Shown: piece by piece, positions 1-9,182 of the stretch
How the letters are laid out: the number at the start of each line of letters is the position of its first letter
How positions within the stretch are numbered: position 1 is the stretch's first letter
Source: Actomonas aquatica
Lineage (GTDB): Bacteria > Verrucomicrobiota > Verrucomicrobiia > Opitutales > Opitutaceae
Length of the DNA: 64,000 nucleotides
Reading direction: 5' to 3'
Assembly: GCF_019679435.2 (NCBI RefSeq)
Contig: NZ_CP139781.1
Coordinates: 1,798,001 to 1,862,000, forward strand
Position numbers and translations under genes: made by a program
Notes under the pieces: model-generated
Told to the model about the DNA's origin: nothing
Databases searched by the model: none
Seen by the model: the letters and a program-made list of their open reading frames with translations, nothing else

Positions 1-308
1 TCGAAGAGCACATCGTCGAACTCGCGCGCAGCCGCGACTGCATCGGCGTCATGTGCGGCCACATCCACACCGCGGCCGACAAGGTCTACGACGGCGTCCA
101 CTACCTCAACAGCGGCGACTGGGTCGAGTCCCTCACCGCCATCGTTGAACACGAGGACGGTCGCTTTGAGATCATCGACTTCGCCGAGTTCGTGAAGACC
201 TACCCGATGCCGGCCGACGAAGAAAACGAGCGCGTCGACGCCTCCGATCTCAACGAGGTCATCGCTCCCGCCCCGGCAACGGCGCCCATCACGCCCAACG
301 TCGCCTGA
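1..308 (+). CDS. Metallophosphoesterase, C-terminal part (LpxH-like)
   Basis: The 3' end of a gene that begins before the window; the frame is open from base 3. The visible ~100 residues carry CGHIHTA, the last metal-binding GHxH motif of calcineurin-like phosphoesterases, followed by YLNSGDWVES, a pattern typical of UDP-2,3-diacylglucosamine diphosphatase-like enzymes. Those remove UMP from a lipid A precursor at the inner face of the membrane. An acidic, then Ala/Pro-rich tail follows and is not part of the catalytic fold. The family is clear; the substrate is inferred from the motif only, because the N-terminal two thirds is missing. Confidence 0.7.
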   Translation, partial: EEHIVELARSRDCIGVMCGHIHTAADKVYDGVHYLNSGDWVESLTAIVEHEDGRFEIIDFAEFVKTYPMPADEENERVDASDLNEVIAPAPATAPITPNVA

Positions 309-311
309 TCG

Positions 312-331
312 CGCGCAGCAGCGGCTGCGCG
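312..331 (+). terminator. Hairpin between convergent genes
   Basis: An 8-bp perfect stem (CGCGCAGC at 312-319, GCTGCGCG at 324-331) with a 4-base loop, followed by TAGCTTTTA. It lies between the stop of the phosphoesterase gene and the convergent response-regulator gene, whose stop codon overlaps the T-rich part. A weak intrinsic terminator for the plus strand is the likely role. Confidence 0.45.
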
Positions 332-337
332 TAGCTT

Positions 338-1240
338 TTATTCCGCCACTTCGACGCGGTCGCGCCCGTTGGACTTGGCCGCGTAAAGCGCCTTGTCCGC
401 CGCCTGCACCAACGCCTTGGCCGTGGTGGCGTGGTGCGGCATGGCAGCGACGCCCGCGCTGATCGTCACCGTGAGTTCCTTGCCGTCCTCATCCAGTGGA
501 TACGGCGTCCCGTGAACGACCTCGACGATGCGAGTCGCCAGCTTGCGCGCGGCCTCGGCATCCAGCTCGACCAACAGCACGGCCAATTCCTCGCCGCCAA
601 ATCGCGCCAGACGATCAACCTTGCGCATCAGTCCGCCGAGCCGTCGGGCGGTCTCGCGCAGCACCGCGTCGCCCGCCGGATGACCGTGGGTGTCGTTGAC
701 CGATTTGAAGTGATCGAGATCGAGCAGCACCAGGGAGAAGTCGCGGCCAAAACGCTTCGCGCGTTCCGTTTCTTCGGCGAGGATGCGGTTGAACTCCCGC
801 CGATTGAGCAAGCCGGTGAGCGCATCGTGCGTGGCGAGGCGTTTGAGCTCCGCCAGGGTTTCGCTCAGCTTCAGCGCGTATCGCAACGAGCGCTCGAGCA
901 TCGAAGCCGAGATCTCGCCCTTGACCAAATAATCGAGCGCGCCGGCGTTCATCGCTTCGATGTCGATGCTCGAGGAAGATTCGGCCGTCAGGAAAATGAT
1001 CGGCACCTCACAGCCCGCCTCCTTGGCCTCCCGAATGAGCTCCAAGCCGTCCCGGGGACCAAGCTGAAAATCCAATAAACAGGCGGTGTGTTCGCCGCTG
1101 AGCAGCCGTTGTAGGCCCTCCTCATAAGTGGCCGCCCATTCGAAAGCGTAAACCTCACCGTGAAAGGCTTTTAGCTGCTGCTGCACAATCCGCGCCTGCA
1201 GGCGGTCGTCGTCGATGAGGAGAAGCTTACGTGAGTCCAT
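338..1240 (-). CDS. Response regulator with GGDEF domain (diguanylate cyclase)
   Basis: 300 residues. An N-terminal receiver domain (about 1-125) has the acidic cluster IDDD at 9-12 and the likely phospho-acceptor Asp57 (LLDFQLG). A GGDEF domain (about 135-295) follows with the active-site variant GGEEL, which is catalytically competent in this family, and an RxxD motif (RKVD) five residues before it, matching the allosteric inhibitory site for c-di-GMP. The protein should make cyclic di-GMP from two GTP when phosphorylated. No histidine kinase is adjacent, so its partner is unknown. The gene upstream on the same strand is trpA, with an 87-bp gap, so co-transcription is possible but not functionally expected. 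Confidence 0.9.
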   Translation of the reverse strand: MDSRKLLLIDDDRLQARIVQQQLKAFHGEVYAFEWAATYEEGLQRLLSGEHTACLLDFQLGPRDGLELIREAKEAGCEVPIIFLTAESSSSIDIEAMNAGALDYLVKGEISASMLERSLRYALKLSETLAELKRLATHDALTGLLNRREFNRILAEETERAKRFGRDFSLVLLDLDHFKSVNDTHGHPAGDAVLRETARRLGGLMRKVDRLARFGGEELAVLLVELDAEAARKLATRIVEVVHGTPYPLDEDGKELTVTISAGVAAMPHHATTAKALVQAADKALYAAKSNGRDRVEVAE

Positions 1241-1327
1241 ATGGGCCTACCCGTATTGCCCTATCGCGTTTGTGAGCTGCAAGCGTTTAACACGTGGAGC
1301 GCTGTCTTCATCGCGGACAGATCCAAT

Positions 1328-2134
1328 TTAGTCTCGCCCCACTCCGGCGACCAGATCGGAGACTTTAGCCGCCATCGCCGGACCGATCTCCGCGCGAGCG
1401 TCCACGCGGTCGCGGATCACATTCACGAGCGCGCTGCCCACCACGACACCGTCAGCATGCGCGGCGACTTCATGGACGTGTTCGCGGCGCGAGATGCCGA
1501 AGCCGACGACCACAGGCAGCTCCGTGTGGCGTTTGATGGTCGCAATCGCGTCGGGCACGTTGGCCGCCACGCTGTCCCGCTCGCCCGTCACGCCTTCGCG
1601 AGACACGTAATAGATGAAGCCGGTCGTCGCCGCGGCGATGGTCGGTAGGCGGGCTTCCGGGGTGGTCGGCGCGACGATGAAAACCGTCTTCAGGCCATGC
1701 GCCTGGCAGGCTGCGGAGAGTTCGTCGGCTTCCTCGGGAGGCAGATCGAGCGTAAGCAGACCGTCGAGCCCGGCTTCTTTGGCGCGCTTCACGTAGGCAT
1801 CGACGCCGTTGGAAAACACCAGGTTGTAGTAGGTGTAGAACACGATGGGCGTCTCGGGGAATTCGGACCGCAGCTCAGCCACAAACGCAAACACCCGCTC
1901 CGCCGTCATCCCGCCCTCCAGCGCGCGCTGGGCGGCGAGCTGGTTGGTCAGGCCGTCAGCCAGAGGATCGGAAAACGGCACGCCCAACTCCAGCACGTCG
2001 ACGCCGTTGCGCAGCAAAGCGCGGCAGGCTTCGAGGGAGCTGTCGAAATCCGGATCACCGGCACAGAGGTAGGCCACAAAAGCGGCACGGTTTTGAGCCT
2101 GGGCGCGGGCGAAAGCTTGGGCGATGCGATCCAT
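1328..2134 (-). CDS. trpA: Tryptophan synthase alpha subunit
   Basis: 268 residues, the usual length. It cleaves indole-3-glycerol phosphate to indole and glyceraldehyde 3-phosphate and passes indole to TrpB. The diagnostic segment LELGVPFSDPLADG places the catalytic residues exactly at Glu49 and Asp60 as in the E. coli enzyme. The phosphate-binding loop near the C-terminus (GFGISRREH) is present. No trpB or other trp gene lies next to it; the neighbours are an EEP-family hydrolase upstream and a diguanylate cyclase downstream. trpB must therefore be elsewhere or beyond the window. Confidence 0.95.
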   Translation of the reverse strand: MDRIAQAFARAQAQNRAAFVAYLCAGDPDFDSSLEACRALLRNGVDVLELGVPFSDPLADGLTNQLAAQRALEGGMTAERVFAFVAELRSEFPETPIVFYTYYNLVFSNGVDAYVKRAKEAGLDGLLTLDLPPEEADELSAACQAHGLKTVFIVAPTTPEARLPTIAAATTGFIYYVSREGVTGERDSVAANVPDAIATIKRHTELPVVVGFGISRREHVHEVAAHADGVVVGSALVNVIRDRVDARAEIGPAMAAKVSDLVAGVGRD

Positions 2135-2195
2135 GAGTCCGCCATCGCGCCAAATTCCCCGCGCGGGGGCAAAGCCTATTTCGCAACCGACGCCA

Positions 2196-2969
2196 TCAAC
2201 TCAGCTCAAAATCCACCAGCACGGGCCGGTGATCGGAGAGCATCGCGCGCACCACCCGACAACTCGGCTCGCGCGCGCGGGGCGGCATAAAAACGAAGTC
2301 CAGCAACCGCGCCGGCAGCGGCGACGGAAAGGTGCGGCCGCGCCGCGGGTGCAGCGTGTAAGGTGCCAAGTCCTGCAGGTGGCGCTTGAGCGCGGCGGTC
2401 ACGTCGGACGCACCGCCGGGCGTATTGAAGTCGCCGCAAACGATCGGCAGCACCGGCCATTCGCCGCCGTGGGCCTGCCGTTTGGCGCGGAGGAAATCGA
2501 GCAACTGCTCGAGCTGCCGGAAGCGGTGCATCCGCGAGCGATAATGCAGGTGCAGGTTAACCAACGGCACCCGCATGCCGTGCAGGTCCACCTCGGCGAA
2601 AATGAAGCCCTTCTCGCCGACTTGGCGTTGGCCGAAGCTCACCGTCTCGGACGCGATGATGGGATGCCGCGACAAGATGCCGTTGCCGTAGGCGAGATTG
2701 ATCAGTCCTTCCCGGCGGTTGTGCACCCCGAAGACCGAGTAGGGCATGCCGGTGTGCTGGCTCAGGTAGTCGAGCTGGTCAAAGTTGCCTGCCCAGCGCG
2801 ACCGTTGGTCGATCTCCTGCAGCGCCACGACATCGGCGTCCAACCGCGTCAGCAGATCGGCAATCTTACGCAGATTGCGCCGCAACTTCTCGGCCGAAGT
2901 GATCCCTTGGATGGGATTCAGCCCGCGGCCGTGGGCGATGTTGAATGTCACAATGCGCACCCGTTGCAT
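2196..2969 (-). CDS. Endonuclease/exonuclease/phosphatase (EEP) family hydrolase
   Basis: 257 residues spanning one EEP fold. Characteristic motifs in order: TFNIAHGRG near residue 8, VALQEID around 50 (metal-binding Glu), LVNLHLHY near 125, CGDFNTP near 170 (catalytic Asp and Asn) and LSDHRPV near 245 (catalytic Asp-His). No signal peptide or extra domain is visible. The family includes DNA-repair nucleases, sphingomyelinases and inositol phosphatases. Sequence alone does not separate these, though the set of motifs resembles the small metal-dependent hydrolases of unknown substrate rather than exonuclease III. Confidence 0.85.
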   Translation of the reverse strand: MQRVRIVTFNIAHGRGLNPIQGITSAEKLRRNLRKIADLLTRLDADVVALQEIDQRSRWAGNFDQLDYLSQHTGMPYSVFGVHNRREGLINLAYGNGILSRHPIIASETVSFGQRQVGEKGFIFAEVDLHGMRVPLVNLHLHYRSRMHRFRQLEQLLDFLRAKRQAHGGEWPVLPIVCGDFNTPGGASDVTAALKRHLQDLAPYTLHPRRGRTFPSPLPARLLDFVFMPPRAREPSCRVVRAMLSDHRPVLVDFELS

Positions 2970-3040
2970 GCACTTAGGGTGATCCGACGCCGGGCCGATT
3001 CAAGATTCCATGCGGGTTCATTATATTCCCCTTGCGTTAT

Positions 3041-3056
3041 ATTCCCGCTTGGGAAT
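3041..3056. promoter_or_regulatory. Candidate ArsR operator
   Basis: A perfect inverted repeat, ATTCCCGCTTGGGAAT, lies 12 bases before the arsR start codon. A second half-site context (TATATTCCC) occurs at 3022-3030, so the stretch holds a direct repeat of TTATATTCCC plus the palindrome. Position and symmetry fit autorepression by the ArsR dimer released by arsenite. The assignment rests on position, not on a known consensus. Confidence 0.5.
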
Positions 3057-3067
3057 GTTCCCGCTTC

Positions 3068-3451
3068 ATGGAGCTCGTTGAGATCTACCAATGCCTCTGC
3101 GATCAGACCCGCCTGCGCATCCTGAACCTGTTACTGCGGGGGCCACTCTGCGTCTGTCACCTGCAGGAGGTGCTGGAGGAGAAACAGGTGAAGGTCTCCA
3201 AACATCTCGCCTACCTCAAGGAGCGCGGACTCGTGACCGCTGAGCGCCGCGGCACGTGGATGATCCACGCCATCGCGACAGATCGCGCTCCCGAACTCGA
3301 ACGCAACCTCGCCTGCCTGCAGGACTGCACCCGCGAGAACCCGATTTTCACCGAAGACCTCAAGCGCCTCACCCAGCTGGAATCGACCGTCGACGCGGTC
3401 AACGCCTGCTGTGCTCCGAGCACCTGCGCCTCCACCCCCTCCCAAACCTGA
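3068..3451 (+). CDS. arsR: ArsR/SmtB-family metalloregulator
   Basis: 127 residues from ATG 3068 (MELVEIYQCL). The frame stays open upstream to a TTG at 3032, but that would place the start inside the candidate operator, so the ATG is preferred. The winged-helix region contains ILNLLLRGPLCVCHLQEVL; the CVC pair in the recognition helix region matches the arsenite-sensing cysteines of classical ArsR repressors. The C-terminal tail has more cysteines (NACCAPSTC), which could add metal contacts. It is the first gene of a four-gene arsenic operon and should derepress it when As(III) binds. Confidence 0.9.
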   Translation: MELVEIYQCLCDQTRLRILNLLLRGPLCVCHLQEVLEEKQVKVSKHLAYLKERGLVTAERRGTWMIHAIATDRAPELERNLACLQDCTRENPIFTEDLKRLTQLESTVDAVNACCAPSTCASTPSQT

Positions 3452-3483
3452 CGCCCTCCTTGCCCAGCCCAACCCACCCAACC

Positions 3484-3942
3484 ATGAGCACCACCGCCAC
3501 CACGCCCGCCGCCGTTTCCATCCACCAGCTCAAGGCCGCTCTCAGCGCCGCCCCAGAGCTCCCGCTCACCGTCATCTGGACCGATGGCGAGCCGATCGAA
3601 CCGCACTTTCACGTGACCGAAGTCGGCCGCGTGCAAAAGGACTTCGTGGATTGCGGCGGCACCGTGCGCCGCGAGGTCACGTGCCTGCTGCAGACCTGGG
3701 TCGGTCCGGACGAGGACCATCGCATCACCGCCGACAAGTTGCTCAAAGCCTTCGCGCACGCCGAGCCGATCCTCGGCGCCGAGGACCTGCCCGTGGAGCT
3801 CGAATACGAGGCCTGCAACGTGGTGCAGCTCAAACTCGTCGAGGTCCGCCAAGAGGCCGATCGTTTCGTGATCCAACTCGGCCACAAGCACACAGATTGC
3901 CTCGCCAAGGACGTGTGCCTGCCCGGCTCCGGCTGCTGCTAA
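3484..3942 (+). CDS. DUF6428-family protein of arsenic operons
   Basis: 152 residues from ATG 3484, 32 bp after arsR. The segment VGRVQKDFVDCGGTVR and the C-terminal cysteine-rich end (HTDCLAKDVCLPGSGCC) are typical of a small protein that recurs in ars operons of Bacteroidota and Verrucomicrobiota; I recognise it as DUF6428. The function is unknown. The terminal cysteines suggest it could bind As(III) or Sb(III), perhaps as a chaperone for the efflux pump encoded next. That role is inference from context. No signal peptide or membrane segment is visible. Confidence 0.75.
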   Translation: MSTTATTPAAVSIHQLKAALSAAPELPLTVIWTDGEPIEPHFHVTEVGRVQKDFVDCGGTVRREVTCLLQTWVGPDEDHRITADKLLKAFAHAEPILGAEDLPVELEYEACNVVQLKLVEVRQEADRFVIQLGHKHTDCLAKDVCLPGSGCC

Positions 3943-3978
3943 TCTCCCCTACTGCCCCCCTCACGTTCCGCTCGCGCC

Positions 3979-5034
<1,056 letters not shown>

Positions 5035-5060
5035 TTTTCCATCACCTTCCCTCCTGCTTC

Positions 5061-5498
5061 ATGAAACCCAATATCCTCATTCTCTGCACCGGTAACTCCT
5101 GCCGCAGCCACATGGCCGAAGGCCTTCTACGCGCCGCCGCTGGCGATCTCGTGGACGTCCACAGCGCGGGTTCCAATCCCGCCGGTTACGTGCACCCCAA
5201 AGCCATCGCCGCGCTCGCCGAGCTCGGACTCGACCTCTCCGGTCACAGTTCAAAGCACATGAACGATTTCCTCGATCGCGACATCCACACCGTGATCACC
5301 GTCTGCGGCAACGCCGACCAAGCCTGCCCCACCTACCCGGGCCAAGTGAACCGCTACCACTGGGGCTTCGACGACCCCGCCCACGCCACCGGCACGGACG
5401 AGGAAATCATGGCGGAATTCCGCCGCGTGCGGGACGAAATCAAACTCGTCTTCGAAGCCTACGCCGCCGGCCTCCGCGCCGCCCGAGAACTGGGTTAA
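5061..5498 (+). CDS. arsC: Arsenate reductase, thioredoxin-coupled type
   Basis: 145 residues with the low-molecular-weight tyrosine phosphatase fold. The P-loop [13 protein letters not shown] holds the nucleophilic cysteine and arginine. [10 protein letters not shown] supplies the two further cysteines spaced CX6C that form the cascade of the thioredoxin-dependent (S. aureus pI258-like) enzyme. It reduces arsenate to arsenite, which Acr3 then exports. It is the last gene of the ars operon, 26 bp after acr3. Confidence 0.95.
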   Translation: MKPNILILCTGNSCRSHMAEGLLRAAAGDLVDVHSAGSNPAGYVHPKAIAALAELGLDLSGHSSKHMNDFLDRDIHTVITVCGNADQACPTYPGQVNRYHWGFDDPAHATGTDEEIMAEFRRVRDEIKLVFEAYAAGLRAARELG

Positions 5499-5545
5499 AG
5501 CCGACCCCTGCCGTTTTCGCCGACCGGCCTATCCGGACTGTCGAT

Positions 5546-5848
5546 TCACCCCATGGTGAGGCTGTCCGGATCCTGCCGCGCATCCCAAATGCGCACGATC
5601 TCCACCGAGCCATTGGCTTCGTCGATTCGGTAGAAGATCAAGAACCACGGGTGATGCAGCACGCTTCGGTAACCTGATCGCCCCACCACCGGACGGCCGC
5701 GATAAGGCAGGCTCGCCAACGAAAAAACAGAACCTACCAGCCCCAAACCAAGTCGCTCGGCCGCGGCAGGGCTCTTGGTCGCAAGGAAAGCAACGGCCCG
5801 CTCAAGATCGAGTTCGGCTTGCCGGTTAAGACTTACGCTCCAGCCCAT
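5546..5848 (-). CDS. RelE/ParE-family toxin
   Basis: 100 residues with the RelE/ParE fold signature: a helical N-terminus (AELDLERAVAFLA), then GRPVVGRSGYRSVL and the C-terminal strands FLIFYRID and VEIVRIWDARQDP. The start codon overlaps the end of the upstream antitoxin gene by 16 bp, the standard translationally coupled arrangement. ParE members poison gyrase and RelE members cleave ribosome-bound mRNA; the key residues do not settle which applies. The short linker and RIWDARQDP ending are closer to ParE. Confidence 0.8.
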   Translation of the reverse strand: MGWSVSLNRQAELDLERAVAFLATKSPAAAERLGLGLVGSVFSLASLPYRGRPVVGRSGYRSVLHHPWFLIFYRIDEANGSVEIVRIWDARQDPDSLTMG

Positions 5849-6048
5849 TGCCGCACTTTTTGCTCGAGTTGTTCACGAGTGTATTCGCGTGCTCCCTCTT
5901 TCTCCAGCGATCGGATGCCTTCATCAAGGGCTGCGAGCATGGCGGGAGTCTCAGAAATGAGCCGCGAGTTGAGCCAGTCGGCGATTTTACCCTGATCCTC
6001 CACGCTGAGCTTTTCGATAGCGGCTTCGATCTCAGTGACAGTGCTCAT
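5833..6048 (-). CDS. Addiction-module antitoxin
   Basis: 71 residues. The N-terminal segment TEIEAAIEKLSVEDQGKIAD resembles the short helical antitoxins of the addiction-module (PF09720-like) family, followed by a charged region EGAREYTREQLEQKVRQW that would bind the toxin. It overlaps the toxin gene by 16 bp and precedes it, so it is translated first. Such pairs usually autoregulate. I see no clear operator upstream; the adjacent DNA is the duplicated segment described around 6091-6348. Confidence 0.75.
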   Translation of the reverse strand: MSTVTEIEAAIEKLSVEDQGKIADWLNSRLISETPAMLAALDEGIRSLEKEGAREYTREQLEQKVRQWAGA

Positions 6049-6090
6049 ATCGACAGTCGTGGCTCATTTGGCCGGTTCGGGCAAGCCTCC

Positions 6091-6348
6091 TGCGGGTTCT
6101 CATCCCTCACGCGTCCTCCAGCCTCCCCCAATCGAAAATCGAGAATCAAAAATCGAAATTCCTAAAAATGGGGCGACCAACGGGATTGGCTTCGCCTCCG
6201 GCTCGTTCCGCTCTCGCGGAATCGACGCTGCGCGTCGCCCCTTCTCCGCTTCGCTTCGTCGAACCCTGCGGGTTCTCATCCCTCGCGGGTCCTCCTGCCC
6301 TCCCAATCGAAAATCGAAAATCTCAAAAATGGGGCGACCAACGGGATT
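6091..6348. repeat. Imperfect direct repeat ending in the tRNA-His 3' end
   Basis: Two related copies, 6091-6187 and 6267-6348. Each begins with the same 18 bases (TGCGGGTTCTCATCCCTC), continues through a C/T-rich stretch and an AATCGAA-type heptamer array, and ends with 24 identical bases (6164-6187 and 6325-6348) that contain the last part of the tRNA-His gene. The first copy holds five heptamers and the second three, so the offset between copies falls from 176 bp to 161 bp across the array, with one further single-base difference. The DNA between copies is G+C-rich with no gene. Confidence 0.85.
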
Positions 6349-6407
6349 CGAACCCGCGACCCCTAGAATCACAATCTAGTGCTCTAACCAACTGAGCTAT
6401 GGTCGCC
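6330..6407 (-). tRNA. tRNA-His (anticodon GTG)
   Basis: 78 bases including an encoded CCA. Read on the minus strand it starts with the extra G(-1) of tRNA-His, paired with C73. The acceptor stem is G1-C72 to A7-T66, the D arm follows TAGCTCAG, and the anticodon stem CTAGA/TCTAG encloses loop TTGTGAT with anticodon GTG. The T arm contains GGTTCGAATCC. All invariant positions are present. A second copy of its 3' end lies downstream at 6169-6187. Confidence 0.97.
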
Positions 6408-6501
6408 ATGTGAGGGGGCGGAGAAAATCGGCCCCCATTTCCGCTCTGTCAATGCAGAGTTTTACCGGTTTCCACCGGCTTTTTTCTGCCCAGCCGCCGT
6501 T

Positions 6502-7179
6502 TCAGGCGTCAGGCGAATTTTTGGTCGCTTCCGTGTGCCGCACATCCCGGCCCTTCGCGAGGTAGATCATTTCCTCGGCGATGTTGGAGGCGTGGTCGGC
6601 AATACGTTCGATCGATTTGGAGATGAACATGAGCTCCAAGGCCCGACTCGTCGTGGCCGGATTTTCGATCATGTAACTGGTGAGCTCCCGGTAAAGCTGG
6701 CGGTTGATGGCGTCGACTTCGGCATCGCGTTTGCAGACGGCGAGGGCCTTGGGCTCGTCTTCCTGCAGGAAGCAGTCGAGCGCATCGCGCAGCATCTCCA
6801 CTGCGATTCGCGCCATGCGCGGGATGTCCACGTAGGGCTTGATGGAGGGCTCGGCGGCGAGCTTGGCCACGCGACGGGCGATGCTGGTGGCTTCGTCCCC
6901 CACCCGCTCCAGATCGTGGCTGGCCTTCATGCCCACGATCACCAGACGCAGCTCGGTCGCGACCGGGGAACGCAGGCTCATGTAGCGCACGGCCTCCTCA
7001 TCGATCTTCACTTCCAAATCATCCAACTCGTCGTCGGCCGCGGTGACTTGGTCGGCCAGCGAGATGTTGCCCTCCACCAACGCGTCGACCGCCTGGCGCA
7101 CCTGGCGCACGGCAATCTCTCCCATCAACACGAGTTGGGAGCGGAAGGTTTCGAGTTCGGAATCAAAAAATCGTTTCAT
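6502..7179 (-). CDS. phoU: Phosphate signalling regulator PhoU
   Basis: 225 residues from ATG 7179 (MKRFFDSELETF); a TTG 21 bp further upstream is in frame but less likely. It has the two three-helix PhoU repeats. The second metal-binding signature appears in the repeat around SIERIADHASNIAEE and its counterpart as SHDLERVGDEATSIA. PhoU links the Pst transporter to the PhoR/PhoB system and dampens uptake when phosphate is plentiful. It is the last gene of the pst operon, after pstB, as in many bacteria. Confidence 0.95.
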   Translation of the reverse strand: MKRFFDSELETFRSQLVLMGEIAVRQVRQAVDALVEGNISLADQVTAADDELDDLEVKIDEEAVRYMSLRSPVATELRLVIVGMKASHDLERVGDEATSIARRVAKLAAEPSIKPYVDIPRMARIAVEMLRDALDCFLQEDEPKALAVCKRDAEVDAINRQLYRELTSYMIENPATTSRALELMFISKSIERIADHASNIAEEMIYLAKGRDVRHTEATKNSPDA

Positions 7180-7232
7180 ACAGGGGACGGCAGGCAGCAA
7201 GGAATTCGCAAGTCAGTGGAGACACAAGTCCA

Positions 7233-8087
<855 letters not shown>

Positions 8088-8105
8088 GACGTAGGAGCAC
8101 GTCCC

Positions 8106-9173
8106 TTACCAGCGGTAGCGGGAACGCAAACGGTTGCGAAGAATAATCGAGGTGGTGGCGATGAGGGCGACGATCGCGAGGAAAACGAAGGCGGTGCCGT
8201 ATTGGACGCGCTCGGAATACTCGTTTTGCGGGATCTTGGAGCTGACGACGTAGATGTGATACGGCAGCGCCATCACGCCCTGGAAGAGGAAGTCCATGAC
8301 GTGCTCCACTTCCCACGGCAGCTTGTCGCGAATGACATACGCCGCGGTGAACATGATCGGCGCGGTCTCACCGGCGACGCGGGCGATACCGAGAATCGAC
8401 GAGGTCAAAATACCCGGCGTGGCATAAGGCAGCACGGCCTTGCGGATGGTCTGCCACTTGGTGGCACCGAGCGCGAGCGAGCCCTCGCGAAAGCCCTTGG
8501 GCACCGCTTTGAGCGACTCCTCGGAGGCCGTGATCACCACCGGCAACACCATGAAGGCGAGCGTGAACCAACCGGCCATGAGCGAGACGTTCCACCCGAA
8601 GAAGATCACAAACATACCGAAGCCGAAGAGGCCGAAGACGATCGAGGGCACACCTGCCAGATTCAAAATGGCGAGGCGGATCGCCCGCACCACCGGCCCC
8701 TGTTTGGCATATTCGTTGAGGTAAATCGCGCTGGCGACGCCGAGCACGAGCGCGATGGTCATGGAACCGATCACGAGCAGAATGGTGCCCACAATGTTGG
8801 GGAAAATACCGCCGGCGGAATAGACGTAGGTCTTGGGCTTCAGGTCGGGCGCGGTCGTGCCGCTGGCTTCGGCTTGGGCTTCGAGGCTGGCCCGGAAGTC
8901 GCGGTATTCGTCGTCGGCCAACTCGTATTTGTCTCCCTGATACTCGAAGACGTAGAGCGACTTCGGCGCCTCGGTCAGGAACGGCACGTTGATGAAGGGA
9001 AACTCCGCCTGAAAGACCGTGCGGGAGCCTTTGATAATGATGTCGCCGAAGACCACAGCACCGGCCAGCAGGATGACGTAAGTGGCGAGACGGAAGACCC
9101 AGCCCATGCCGACTTCGGCGCGACGCCGCGCGCTCGGACGAGAGGAAAAGATGTGTCGATGTTTATCGCTCAT
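8106..9173 (-). CDS. pstA: Phosphate ABC transporter permease PstA
   Basis: 355 residues with about six membrane segments. The permease loop [20 protein letters not shown] is the EAA motif that docks PstB. Between the first membrane helix (about 25-45) and the second (about 125) there is a hydrophilic stretch of some 75 residues, longer than in E. coli PstA. This parallels the even larger insertion in PstC encoded upstream. It lies 9 bp after pstC and should be co-translated. Confidence 0.95.
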   Translation of the reverse strand: MSDKHRHIFSSRPSARRRAEVGMGWVFRLATYVILLAGAVVFGDIIIKGSRTVFQAEFPFINVPFLTEAPKSLYVFEYQGDKYELADDEYRDFRASLEAQAEASGTTAPDLKPKTYVYSAGGIFPNIVGTILLVIGSMTIALVLGVASAIYLNEYAKQGPVVRAIRLAILNLAGVPSIVFGLFGFGMFVIFFGWNVSLMAGWFTLAFMVLPVVITASEESLKAVPKGFREGSLALGATKWQTIRKAVLPYATPGILTSSILGIARVAGETAPIMFTAAYVIRDKLPWEVEHVMDFLFQGVMALPYHIYVVSSKIPQNEYSERVQYGTAFVFLAIVALIATTSIILRNRLRSRYRW

Positions 9174-9182
9174 GGGGAGTCC

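Noticed and set aside
1328-2969. trpA as part of a trp operon
   Set aside because: Neither neighbour is a tryptophan gene; only an EEP hydrolase and a diguanylate cyclase flank it.
6035-6395. Small open frames through the tRNA-His 3' end that would encode peptides such as GFEPATPR
   Set aside because: They are translations of tRNA sequence and its duplicate, a common false annotation. No start signal or homology supports them.
6164-6407. tRNA-His as the attachment site of a present genomic island
   Set aside because: Only about 140 bp separates the duplicate 3' ends and no integrase is seen. The flanks outside the tRNA are also duplicated, so a local tandem duplication is simpler.
6464-6487. 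CCGGT/ACCGG hairpin followed by T6 as a terminator for phoU
   Set aside because: The stem is only 5 bp and the T-run is on the plus strand, whereas phoU and tRNA-His are on the minus strand.
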